A stretch of DNA of 64,000 nucleotides from Sphingobacterium siyangense (GTDB lineage Bacteria > Bacteroidota > Bacteroidia > Sphingobacteriales > Sphingobacteriaceae): assembly GCF_007830445.1 (NCBI RefSeq), contig NZ_VLKR01000001.1:248001-312000 (forward strand). The letters run 5' to 3'. The position numbers and the translations under genes are program-made. A model generated the notes under the pieces. The model saw nothing but the letters and a program-made list of their open reading frames with translations. It had not been told where the DNA came from and did not search any database. Each line of letters starts with the position of its first letter. Position 1 is the stretch's first letter. Shown here one piece after another: positions 52,806-61,047 of this stretch.

Positions 52806-55568
52806 TTATTTTGTTGGAATAGGCGCAAACTTTGTTAAGTTAATGCCTTCCACAGCAGCTTTATATTCTTCGATATTCGGAATACGGCCCAAGATTGCTG
52901 AAAGAACAACAACTGGAGTTGATGCTAATAAAGACTCCCCTTTTTTACCATCCCTGTCTTCAACCACACGTCCTTGGAATAAGCGTGTTGAAGTAGCCAT
53001 TACCGTGTCACCTTTAGCTGCTTTTTCCTGGTTACCCATACAAAGGTTACAACCAGGGCGTTCCAAGTACATAATATTCTCGTATTCAGTACGTGCAGTA
53101 CTTTTTGGTAAAGCATCGCTAAATTCAAATCCAGAGTATTTTTGTAAGAATTCCCAATCGCCTTCAGCTTTCAGCTCATCAATGATATTGTACGTTGGCG
53201 CTGCAACGACCAAAGGAGCTTCAAACGTAACAACACCTTTTTGCTGTTCGATGTTTTTCAACATCTTCGATACGATTTTCAAATCGTCTTTGTGAACCAT
53301 ACAAGAACCGACGAAACCTAAGTCTACCTTTTTGTTGCCACCGTAGTACGAAAGGTCGCGAATTGTATCGTGTGTATAACGTTTGGAAACATCTGCATTA
53401 TTCACATCCGGGTCAGCAATCATTGGTTCTTCGATGATATCCAGATCAATAACAACCTCAGCATAATATTTTGCATTGGTATCTGGAGTTAAAGCAGGCT
53501 TAGCGCCAGATTTAATTTCCTCAATACGTTTATTCGCCTTGTCAATTAAGCCTTGCAAAACATTGTTTTTGTTTTCCATGCCTTTATCGATCATAATCTG
53601 GATACGGTTTTTAGCGATCTCCAATGATTCGATCAACGTATTATCCTGCGAAATACAAATAGAAGCTTTCGCCTTCATTTCTGCTGTCCAGTCAGTAAAA
53701 GTAAATGCCTGATCGGCCAAAAGCGTTCCGATATGAACTTCAATAATTCTGCCTTGGAAAACGTTCTCGCCAGCAAATTGCTGCAGCATCTGTGCTTGTG
53801 TAGCATGAACCACATCACGGAAATCCATGTGTTCTTTCATACTGCCTTTAAACGTAACTTTTACCGATTCAGGGATTGGCATAGAAGCTTCACCTGTCGC
53901 TAAAGCTAGCGCAACCGTACCAGAGTCAGCACCAAAAGCAACGCCTTTAGACATACGGGTATGCGAGTCGCCTCCGATAATGATTGCCCACTCATCAATT
54001 GTAATATCATTTAATACCTTATGAATAACGTCTGTCATCGAATGATATACACCTTGAGGGTCACGTGCTGTGATCAATCCAAAGTCATTCATAAATTTCA
54101 TCAGTTTTGGAATATTCGCTTGTGCTTTTTTATCCCAAACCGATGCCGTATGACAGCCCGATTGATAAGCGCCGTCTACAGTAGGTGCAATTACAGTCGC
54201 AGCCATTGCTTCAAGCTCTTGCGCTGTCATCAAACCTGTTGTATCCTGAGAACCAACAATATTTACTTTAACGCGAACGTCAGAACCGGCATGTAACACT
54301 TTACCTGGAGCTACACCAACCGCATTTTTATTAAAAATTTTCTCTACAGCAGTCAACCCTTGTCCTTCAATCGTGATTTCTTTTGATGGAGCAAACACTG
54401 TCGGCGCTTGAATGCCTAACGTTTCCGCTGCAAAAGTTTGGATTTTTTTACCAAAGACAATAGCATAAGAACCACCCGCTTTGATAAATTCCATTTTTTG
54501 TGGAGTCAAAGCTTTGGAAATATCGATCAGCTCCTGCTCGCCATTATATAATTTTTTAGTCTTAGTATTGATTGTTAAGACAGTACCTGTAGCGACAGAA
54601 TAAGCTTCTTCAAGGATTGGCTCATTTTTCTCGTTACGGATTACGTTGCCATTTTCATCCACTTTCTTCACCCAGTTTTTAAGGTCTATACCGATACCTC
54701 CGGTCACATCCACTGTGGTCAAGAAAATAGGTGAGATACCATTTGTACCGCCTACAATTGGTGCGATGTTCACAAAAGGAACATAAGGACTCGCTTGTTT
54801 ACCCGTCCATAATGCAACGTTGTTGACACCCGACATACGAGATGACCCCACACCCATTGTTCCTTTCTCAGCAATTAACATGACACTTTTACCAGGGTGT
54901 TGCGCCTGTAAGGCAACGATCTGTTGCTGTGCTTCAGGTGTGATCATACATTTTCCATGTAATTCACGATCTGAACGCGAGTGCGCCTGGTTACCTGGCG
55001 ACAATAAATCTGTCGAGATATCACCCTCACCAGCGATAAAAGTAATCACCTGAATTTCCTCAGCAACCTCAGGCAGTTTTGTAAAAAACTCTGCTTTTGC
55101 GTAGCTTTCTAAAATATCTTTTGCAACCTCATTGCCTTGTTCAAAAGCTTCTTTCAAACGAGCGGTATCCGCGTCATATAGGAAAACTTGTGTTTTAAGA
55201 ACCTCAGCTGCCTGTTTTGCAATAGCTAGGTCTGTACCCAAAGCCAGGTCCAATAAAACCTTGATTGAAGGACCACCCTTCATATGTGACAACAATTCAA
55301 AAGCGAAATCAGGTGTAATTTCAGCAACAACTGATTCACCCAAAACAATTTCCTTCAGAAATTGCGCTTTAACACCCGCTGCAGGCGTAGTACCCGGCAA
55401 CGTGTTGTAAATAAACAATCTTAAAGATTCAGCTCTATTTTCATTGTTTAAATCTTTAATCTGAGCAATTACCTCACTTAGTAATTCTGCTCCGTCAATA
55501 GGCTTAGGATGTAATCCTTGGCCTTCTCGTTCTACAACCTCTTGTACGTAATCGTTGTAAATACTCAT
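52806..55568 (-). CDS. acnB: Aconitate hydratase B / 2-methylisocitrate dehydratase
   Basis: The 920-residue enzyme has the AcnB layout: N-terminal HEAT-like helical domain (about 1-165), the swivelling domain, then the catalytic domains. Motifs are IIIGGDSHTRMSKGVAFGAD near residue 535, LGFVGSCMVHKDD near 750 and the cysteine pair ERPGCNLCMGNQEKA near 845, giving three cluster ligands. AcnB catalyses citrate to isocitrate and often hydrates 2-methylaconitate. First gene of the aconitase operon. Its -7 box is probably at 55755-55762, giving a leader of about 180 bases. Confidence 0.95.
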   Translation of the reverse strand: MSIYNDYVQEVVEREGQGLHPKPIDGAELLSEVIAQIKDLNNENRAESLRLFIYNTLPGTTPAAGVKAQFLKEIVLGESVVAEITPDFAFELLSHMKGGPSIKVLLDLALGTDLAIAKQAAEVLKTQVFLYDADTARLKEAFEQGNEVAKDILESYAKAEFFTKLPEVAEEIQVITFIAGEGDISTDLLSPGNQAHSRSDRELHGKCMITPEAQQQIVALQAQHPGKSVMLIAEKGTMGVGSSRMSGVNNVALWTGKQASPYVPFVNIAPIVGGTNGISPIFLTTVDVTGGIGIDLKNWVKKVDENGNVIRNEKNEPILEEAYSVATGTVLTINTKTKKLYNGEQELIDISKALTPQKMEFIKAGGSYAIVFGKKIQTFAAETLGIQAPTVFAPSKEITIEGQGLTAVEKIFNKNAVGVAPGKVLHAGSDVRVKVNIVGSQDTTGLMTAQELEAMAATVIAPTVDGAYQSGCHTASVWDKKAQANIPKLMKFMNDFGLITARDPQGVYHSMTDVIHKVLNDITIDEWAIIIGGDSHTRMSKGVAFGADSGTVALALATGEASMPIPESVKVTFKGSMKEHMDFRDVVHATQAQMLQQFAGENVFQGRIIEVHIGTLLADQAFTFTDWTAEMKAKASICISQDNTLIESLEIAKNRIQIMIDKGMENKNNVLQGLIDKANKRIEEIKSGAKPALTPDTNAKYYAEVVIDLDIIEEPMIADPDVNNADVSKRYTHDTIRDLSYYGGNKKVDLGFVGSCMVHKDDLKIVSKMLKNIEQQKGVVTFEAPLVVAAPTYNIIDELKAEGDWEFLQKYSGFEFSDALPKSTARTEYENIMYLERPGCNLCMGNQEKAAKGDTVMATSTRLFQGRVVEDRDGKKGESLLASTPVVVLSAILGRIPNIEEYKAAVEGINLTKFAPIPTK

Positions 55569-55887
55569 AGATATCTATCTTTCTATTTTATGGGCAGCCT
55601 AAAAACACATTGTCTTTCTATGCTACCATGTCTGTAATATAATTAAGCTAATACGCCATCTATCGGGTCCTCCCTGACAAATCACAAATTAGCCCTTCCA
55701 CTTCATGTTTTGAAGCTGATCTATTTGTCGTAAATCAACTTGTATGACTAATTACAAAAATAGTGAAAATCCAACTTTAAACGCATGCATTCCATTTATT
55801 TAAATCAATTTGGAATTGTTCTAAACAGCATTTATGCAATCCTGCCATCTTTTTTTGAAATCCGCTATATTGTATTTATTTCTTTCA
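55569..55887. other. Leader and promoter region of the aconitase operon
   Basis: About 320 bases upstream of acnB on the minus strand. A TATTTTTG box (55755-55762, minus strand) implies a leader of about 180 bases, which contains a small hairpin GCTTCA-TGAAG near 55710-55725 and a short ATG frame of five codons. I do not recognise a riboswitch or an iron-responsive element. Confidence 0.4.
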
Positions 55888-55890
55888 AAA

Positions 55891-55922
55891 AAAAGGTGAT
55901 TTAAATTATTAAATCACCTTTT
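55891..55922 (-). terminator. Terminator of rpe
   Basis: AAAAGGTGATTTA (55891-55903) and TAAATCACCTTTT (55910-55922) pair perfectly around six bases; on the minus strand it ends in a run of T. Confidence 0.85.
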
Positions 55923-55926
55923 CGTT

Positions 55927-56607
55927 TTATATACTTTCTACAGTTATATCAATGTCTTTTAATGCTTTCACGGTTTCCAGAGGATCTGTCGCGTTGAATA
56001 CAAATGAACCTGCCACCAGCACATCTGCTCCGGCTTTCAATAACTGTGCTGCATTCGCAGTCGTTACTCCCCCATCGATTTCAATCAGCAGACCATCATT
56101 CACTCCCTGTGCCATGGCCCTTAGTTCCTGTACCTTGGCATAGGTATTTGGAATAAATTTCTGACCGCCGAAACCTGGGTTAACCGACATGATACAAACC
56201 AAGTCCAGATCCGCAAGAACATCTTTTAAAAGTGCTACTGGCGTATGTGGATTCAATGCAACGCCTGCTTTACAGCCCAATTCTTTAATAGCAGCCAGTG
56301 TACGATGCAAATGTGTACAGGCCTCGTAATGCACGGTAATGATTGCTGCACCCGAGTCTTTACATACCTGCAGATAACGGTCTGGATCAACAATCATCAA
56401 ATGTACATCCAAAGGTTTAGCAGCATGTTTTGCAATAGCCTGCATAACTGGAAATCCAAAAGAGATATTTGGAACGAAAACACCATCCATAATATCAATA
56501 TGAAACCAATCTGCCTCACTGTTGTTTACCATGATGATATCATCGTATAATTTTGCAAAGTCTGCAGCAAGAACGGATGGTGCAATTAGATGTGATTTTG
56601 TTGACAT
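55927..56607 (-). CDS. rpe: Ribulose-phosphate 3-epimerase
   Basis: About 226 residues from ATG 56607 (MSTKSHLIAPSVLAADFAKL), the normal Rpe length; the ATG at 56685 precedes the -7 box at 56622-56629. Motifs: WFHIDIMDGVFVPNISFG near residue 38 (His and Asp metal ligands), LDVHLMIVDPD near 70, MSVNPGFGGQKFIPNTY near 143 and IEIDGGVTTANA near 178. It interconverts ribulose-5-phosphate and xylulose-5-phosphate in the pentose phosphate pathway. Confidence 0.95.
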   Translation of the reverse strand: MSTKSHLIAPSVLAADFAKLYDDIIMVNNSEADWFHIDIMDGVFVPNISFGFPVMQAIAKHAAKPLDVHLMIVDPDRYLQVCKDSGAAIITVHYEACTHLHRTLAAIKELGCKAGVALNPHTPVALLKDVLADLDLVCIMSVNPGFGGQKFIPNTYAKVQELRAMAQGVNDGLLIEIDGGVTTANAAQLLKAGADVLVAGSFVFNATDPLETVKALKDIDITVESI

Positions 56608-56621
56608 GTTGTATTTTTTTG

Positions 56622-56629
56622 CAAAGATA
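56622..56629 (-). promoter_or_regulatory. -7 box of rpe
   Basis: The minus strand reads TATCTTTG, 15 bases before the ATG at 56607. It implies a very short leader and rules out the ATG at 56685. Confidence 0.45.
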
Positions 56630-56755
56630 ACAAGTATTTTTGGTTCATCACAGCGTTTACCCGATTTAATACCTCTAAACGACAATTGGCTGAAGCTGCA
56701 GAAAATAATTATAATTACATTTGTATATTAACATGATAATAAAATACAGCTCACC

Positions 56756-58873
56756 GTGGGAAGACTAAAAATAAAATACAGAAGAGAATTAAATACAACG
56801 GAGAACCTCGTCCGAAAAATTGGATTAATACTTATCACCATTATTCTGATCTGTATATTCCTTCCCAAACAGCCTCGTTTTCGCTATGAATTCCAAAAGG
56901 GAAAAGTATGGAATCATGAGAATCTGATATCACCCTATAATTTTGCCATATTAAAAACGCAGGAGGAATTGAATGCGGACAAGAAAAGTATCTTAAACAC
57001 GATTCAACCGATTTATAATGCCAATACGACAACAAGCAAAGAGCAAATTGATCAGTTCAACACGGATCTTGCCGAAAAGTGGCAAAGCAGCAAATTAGAT
57101 ACAACGCATGAAAATATAGTAGATTATAGAAATGCCGGTAATGCCATCTTAAGCCATCTCTATGGCAAAGGCATTCTGTCATTGAACAATCGGTTTCAGA
57201 ACCGCAGCAATGACAAATCTCCAGCTTCCAAGCATTACAACTTTACACTGATCCAGGACAAAGTTGCCAGCCAAAAAAACACGGCCGACTGTTACACCAT
57301 CGAAAGCTCTTATGGTTATATGGATGAAATTATGCCCAAATTGACCAAGATAAAGCAAAAGAGCTGGCTGGAGGAAACTTTAAAAAATTACATTACCATT
57401 AACTACATCTACAACGATCAACAAACAGAAGCTTTAGAACAAAATGCCATTGCAAACATATCGGCTACGCGCGGTGTGGTCCAAAAGGGAGAACTGATCG
57501 CTGAAAAGGAGAAAATCATATCCAATGAGACGTACCAGAAACTCGAGTCGCTTCGTAAGGTATATGAAGATGAAGGCAAGATCAGCGGAAATCAAAACTA
57601 TGTGACCCTTGGGCAATTTCTGATTATCTCGCTTGCCTTGTCTATCTTGATGGTATTCCTTTTTCTTTTCCGTAAGGACATCTATTTTAACAATAGGTTG
57701 CTGGTCATTATCATGATTGTGATCATTGGTATGCTCGCTGTCCTATCTTGGGCGATCAAAATCAAAATCCCTAATCTCTATTACATCCCATTTTGCGCCG
57801 TCCCCATTATTATTCGTATCCTTTTTGATACGCGTGTAGCACTCAATATCCATCTGTTGATGGTTCTGCTAGCAGGTCTTTTTGTACCGAATAGTTTTGA
57901 GTTTGTCTTTTTACAATTTATGGCGGGGATAGTTGCGATATATAGTATTAAAACATTGGTCAAACGAGAGCAGCTGTTCATTTCCTCTGCTATTATCCTC
58001 GGTACCTATTGGATTGCTTACATTGGCTTGGTCGTCACGAGAAATGGATCTATAGACACCATTTACTGGTCCGACCTCCTTCCCTTTTTCGTAAGTGTCA
58101 TGATTACCTTGTTGGCTTATCCAATGATCTATGCATTCGAAAAGTTATTTGGTATTGTATCTGATCTAACACTCATGGAGCTTACCAATAGTAACTCCAA
58201 GTTATTGCGGGAGCTCTCTTTTAAAGCTCCGGGAACATTTCAACACTCCTTACAGGTGGCTAATCTAGCGGAAGCCGCTATCTACAAAATTGGCGGGAAT
58301 CCGCTGTTGGTCCGCGCCGGAGCCCTGTACCACGACATCGGGAAATTGACAAATCCCCAGTTTTTCATCGAGAATCAGAAGACAGAAAAAAACCCGCATG
58401 ATGAGCTTTCACCGGAACAAAGTGCGCAGATTATTATATCACATGTCATCAAAGGCGTCGATATCGCCAAAAAACATCAATTGCCTGACGTGATCCTGGA
58501 TTTTATCCGCACACACCACGGAACAACGCGTGTTGACTATTTTTATAACGTTTTTGTCAAGAACAACCCCGATAAACTGGTTGACGAGTCTTTATTCACC
58601 TACCCCGGACCTATTCCTTTTTCCAAGGAAACAGCTGTACTTATGATGGCGGATTCGGTCGAAGCCGCATCCCGTGCATTAAAAGAACCATCTGAAGAGT
58701 CTATCAATAACCTTGTCGATAAAATTATCGAACATAAATTGATGCGGGGGCAGTTCAATAATAGTAACATTACGCTTAAAGATATCACCGAATCTGCAGT
58801 TATTTTTAAGGCAATGCTCAAAAGTATCTACCATGTTCGGGTAGATTATGATTTAAGCAAAAAAACAATGTAA
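56756..58873 (+). CDS. 7TM-HD (PgpH-type) phosphodiesterase
   Basis: The 705-residue protein starts at GTG 56756. After an N-terminal membrane helix (about 23-41) there is a 7TMR-HDED extracytoplasmic domain (about 45-280), seven membrane helices (about 285-480) and a cytoplasmic HD domain: FQHSLQVANLAEAAIYKIGG near residue 498, RAGALYHDIGKL near 520 and IRTHHGTTRVDYFYN near 584. In Firmicutes PgpH breaks down cyclic-di-AMP; the same role is inferred here. The catalytic His and Asp residues are all present. Confidence 0.9.
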   Translation: MGRLKIKYRRELNTTENLVRKIGLILITIILICIFLPKQPRFRYEFQKGKVWNHENLISPYNFAILKTQEELNADKKSILNTIQPIYNANTTTSKEQIDQFNTDLAEKWQSSKLDTTHENIVDYRNAGNAILSHLYGKGILSLNNRFQNRSNDKSPASKHYNFTLIQDKVASQKNTADCYTIESSYGYMDEIMPKLTKIKQKSWLEETLKNYITINYIYNDQQTEALEQNAIANISATRGVVQKGELIAEKEKIISNETYQKLESLRKVYEDEGKISGNQNYVTLGQFLIISLALSILMVFLFLFRKDIYFNNRLLVIIMIVIIGMLAVLSWAIKIKIPNLYYIPFCAVPIIIRILFDTRVALNIHLLMVLLAGLFVPNSFEFVFLQFMAGIVAIYSIKTLVKREQLFISSAIILGTYWIAYIGLVVTRNGSIDTIYWSDLLPFFVSVMITLLAYPMIYAFEKLFGIVSDLTLMELTNSNSKLLRELSFKAPGTFQHSLQVANLAEAAIYKIGGNPLLVRAGALYHDIGKLTNPQFFIENQKTEKNPHDELSPEQSAQIIISHVIKGVDIAKKHQLPDVILDFIRTHHGTTRVDYFYNVFVKNNPDKLVDESLFTYPGPIPFSKETAVLMMADSVEAASRALKEPSEESINNLVDKIIEHKLMRGQFNNSNITLKDITESAVIFKAMLKSIYHVRVDYDLSKKTM

Positions 58874-58955
58874 TTTTAATTGTCAAACAACAAATTGAAT
58901 TTCAAACGCTTATTGCAACGTTACATTTTTTTTGCATTTTTTTTAGTATTTAGAC

Positions 58956-58986
58956 TTTGCAGAATCAAATAATTGCCTTATGTTTG
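58956..58986 (+). promoter_or_regulatory. Promoter of tRNA-Ser
   Basis: TTTG at 58956-58959, a 19-base gap and TATGTTTG at 58979-58986 match the Bacteroidota consensus exactly. The tRNA starts 15 bases on. Confidence 0.7.
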
Positions 58987-59000
58987 CAATGTCAAAACGA

Positions 59001-59090
59001 GGAAGGGTGCCTGAGTGGCCGAAAGGAACAGTTTGCTAAACTGTCGTACTGGAAACGGTACCGCGGGTTCGAATCCCGCCTCTTCCGCCA
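59001..59090 (+). tRNA. tRNA-Ser (anticodon GCT)
   Basis: A 90-base cloverleaf with the long variable arm of serine tRNAs. The acceptor stem pairs GGAAGGG with CTCTTCC (one G-U), the anticodon GCT is at 59035-59037 in a loop closed by CAGTTT/AAACTG, the T-arm is GCGGGTTCGAATCCCGC, and G-CCA ends the gene. It reads AGC and AGU codons. A strong terminator follows. Confidence 0.96.
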
Positions 59091-59094
59091 AGAC

Positions 59095-59130
59095 AAAAAG
59101 GCTTTCTGAGAAATCAGAAAGCCTTTTTTT
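59095..59130 (+). terminator. Terminator of tRNA-Ser
   Basis: AAAAAGGCTTTCTGA (59095-59109) and TCAGAAAGCCTTTTT pair around GAAA and run into a T-tract ending at 59130. Confidence 0.92.
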
Positions 59131-59723
59131 TGTTTTTGGAGCAGGGGCAGCACTTAAAGTATATCTACACTCGTATTAAATTCATTGTAAAAGCCACTTG
59201 CGTTATTTTCGCTTGCTGATCAGACTATCACCATCGTTGCGTTGCAGTTTGTCCCCCTCAATGACGACAGCGATTTTTATTTTTTACACAAGCGCAGCTT
59301 ATTCTCTCGTACACTTTTTGGGTAGCAGCAAACGAAGATCAGGTGGTGGTCAGATTATCTCTTTCTACAGTGCTTGTTCAGTGCTTGTTCAGTGTTTGTT
59401 CAGTGATCACTCAGTATAGACTGTATAAGCAGTGACTAATCACTGTCTAAAGATTGATTGAATATTGTTATTACCTACCGCTTGGTATTAGAATGTTTCC
59501 GTTTTATTTTTGTTCTTGATTAGCTACCAACCTAATCAGGCAATTATGAGTCATCAAAAATGGTGTTCATGAAACTGTTTTCTGGAAGGCAGACTGCCTT
59601 ACTGCGCAGGGAGATCTTATTATATTGGAAATAGTAGTAAGATACGGCATTCTTATTATTACAATTAATTACATATACACCAACAGCTGCTGCTTCTATT
59701 AGGAATTTGCATCTTAAATTAAA
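59131..59723. other. Decayed or non-coding segment after tRNA-Ser
   Basis: 593 bases without a credible gene. It holds the 11-base tandem repeats at 59369-59412, an adjacent hairpin CAGTGA-CTAA-TCACTG (59430-59445) and an inverted pair TGATTAG/CTAATCA (59517-59523, 59532-59538). Frames here are interrupted; part of it may be the vanished upstream half of the MBL pseudogene. Confidence 0.5.
59369..59412. repeat. Four tandem 11-base repeats
   Basis: AGTGCTTGTTC occurs twice exactly (59369-59379, 59380-59390), once with a single change (59391-59401) and once more diverged (AGTGATCACTC, 59402-59412). Head-to-tail with no spacers, so not a CRISPR. Confidence 0.7.
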
Positions 59724-60080
59724 ATGACCAAACCCGAATTTGAAATTTGGATATAAGATCGTCTTGATTTTTCGAAGAGCGAAAATCCTGAAATTGCTCA
59801 ATCTAGCATCGATTTAATACGAAAAACACTTCTAGGTATTAAGGTTAAATTGCAGCTGTTTGAACCGGGCGACCAACTATTTTCCTGCGTTCATACAGAA
59901 TCAACAGCGGCGCATACCCCGGACATATCATCTATACCATAAAATCCGGCAATAGCGCAATTACAAATCTCGTCGATCTGATACATTCACCTATCCTAGT
60001 TTCCCAGCCTCATTGGGGAACCCAATGGGATATTGATTTCAATCGTGCTGTGGACACACGGATAAAAATACTTGATCGTT
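59724..60080 (+). pseudogene. MBL-fold metallo-hydrolase, degraded fragment
   Basis: The frame from 59724 reads MTKPEFEIWI, an in-frame TAA, then DRLDFSKSENPEIAQSSIDL and KLQLFEPGDQLFSCVHTE. At about 59917 one base is missing: the frame must shift to read AAHTPGH-IIYTIKSGN and QPHWGTQWDIDFNRAVDTRI. These are typical of the C-terminal half of periplasmic MBL hydrolases (PGHTPGH and a later WG-x-x-D motif). The catalytic H-x-H-x-D-H half is gone upstream, and homology stops near 60078. A stop, a frameshift and loss of both ends make this a pseudogene. Confidence 0.7.
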
Positions 60081-60084
60081 CAAG

Positions 60085-60612
60085 TTTACCTTTTTTTCTT
60101 ACGTTTTAATTTCCCAAAAACTTCTCGGTTGAACATTAATGCTATAATCCTAAATTTTGAAAAAATAATCTCCTTCATCCCCTGCTTGAACGCAAGCTCT
60201 CGATCAATTCCCCTAAACTCTCTCAACATCACTTGAAAAATCCGAGTCGAAAGGTTCATCACAGGATTCTTTTTACAATATTCAATCGGATAAATAAAGA
60301 AATTCTCAAATGCTTAAAAAGTCGCCCGGAAACAAATACGGTATGTGATTTCGTGCCTGCCCAAATATCCCAGTGATGAAGCTGGCCAGGAAAGACTATG
60401 TGTAACTGCTTATCGTTTATTTCATAGGCAACCCCATCGATAGTATGCGTGCCACCACCTCTTTCAAACAACAAAAACGAAAAAAAATCAAGTCCGATAG
60501 GCTCATTTCTAAACATCTGCCGCTCAGTCTTGAAATATAGAATCTCTTCTTTTGTCGCCCTCAATTCCTGAAAATATTCGAAATGCTCTATATCATAATT
60601 TTTGTTTTTCAT
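60085..60612 (-). pseudogene. AraC-type regulator, frameshifted and lacking the HTH
   Basis: From ATG 60612 the cupin-like N-terminal domain reads normally (EPIGLDFFSFLLFERGGGTH, LHIVFPGQLHHWDIWAGTK). After VSGRLF, near 60313, a lost A shifts the frame, which would end early; in the shifted frame the protein goes on AFENFFIYPIEYCKKNPVMN, LREFRGIDRELAFKQGMKEI and FSKFRIIALMFNREVFG. It then runs into the MBL fragment with no AraC HTH domain. An intact relative would be about 290 residues. The TTG at 60621 was not taken as the start. Confidence 0.7.
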
Positions 60613-61047
60613 CCTATCCAATTATTTGCAACAAATGACGCCATCAACATCTTTGACATGATCAGAACGCCATCCATATGATTCTAGGGAACCTGTCCCA
60701 TATGTGTGAGAAAATTTATCCATTCTCCCTCAACAGAAAATAATATCGAATTAAAATAACATTGAATTTATCGATTCTCAAAACGTAAGCAGCAAAATGA
60801 ATGATTTGATAAAGCATATAGATGAATTTTATAAACGATTTTTCATTTCACCTACTACCAAGAAGAAATGATTACATTAAAACAGGCCCCTATTCACAAA
60901 AAATAGATTAGTAGTGCAGCACTCTTCCCACTGATATACTTGTTGGCCAAATAGCTCTTTTAATCCCTAATAACAGCGACATGCCTAAGGTCATAAAATG
61001 TTGTTTGTGAACCAATGAGAAGATCAAACCAGATAATATTCCAAATT
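60613..61047. other. Intergenic region with no clear gene
   Basis: 435 AT-rich bases between the AraC pseudogene and the DUF885 gene. A 24-codon frame (60797-60871, MNDLIKHIDEFYKRFFISPT) faintly recalls the start of Crp/Fnr-type regulators, but nothing after it fits. No RNA or repeat recognised. Confidence 0.4.

Noticed and set aside
56686..56755. Alternative ATG at 56733 for the HD phosphodiesterase
   Set aside because: It is out of frame with the coding sequence; the GTG at 56756 is the usable start.
59369..59412. CRISPR-like array
   Set aside because: Repeats are 11 bases, joined without spacers, and no cas gene is present.
59198..59419. A 73-codon frame across the 11-base repeats
   Set aside because: The repeat supplies the C-terminal codons and the composition is serine-rich without family features; not considered a gene.
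59001..60612. Integrated element using the tRNA-Ser 3' end as attachment site
   Set aside because: I found no second copy of the tRNA 3' end downstream and no integrase; the decayed segment is explained by deletion and mutation.
60797..60871. Start of a Crp/Fnr regulator fragment (24 codons)
   Set aside because: The likeness is only in a few residues, and shifted frames after it do not extend it.
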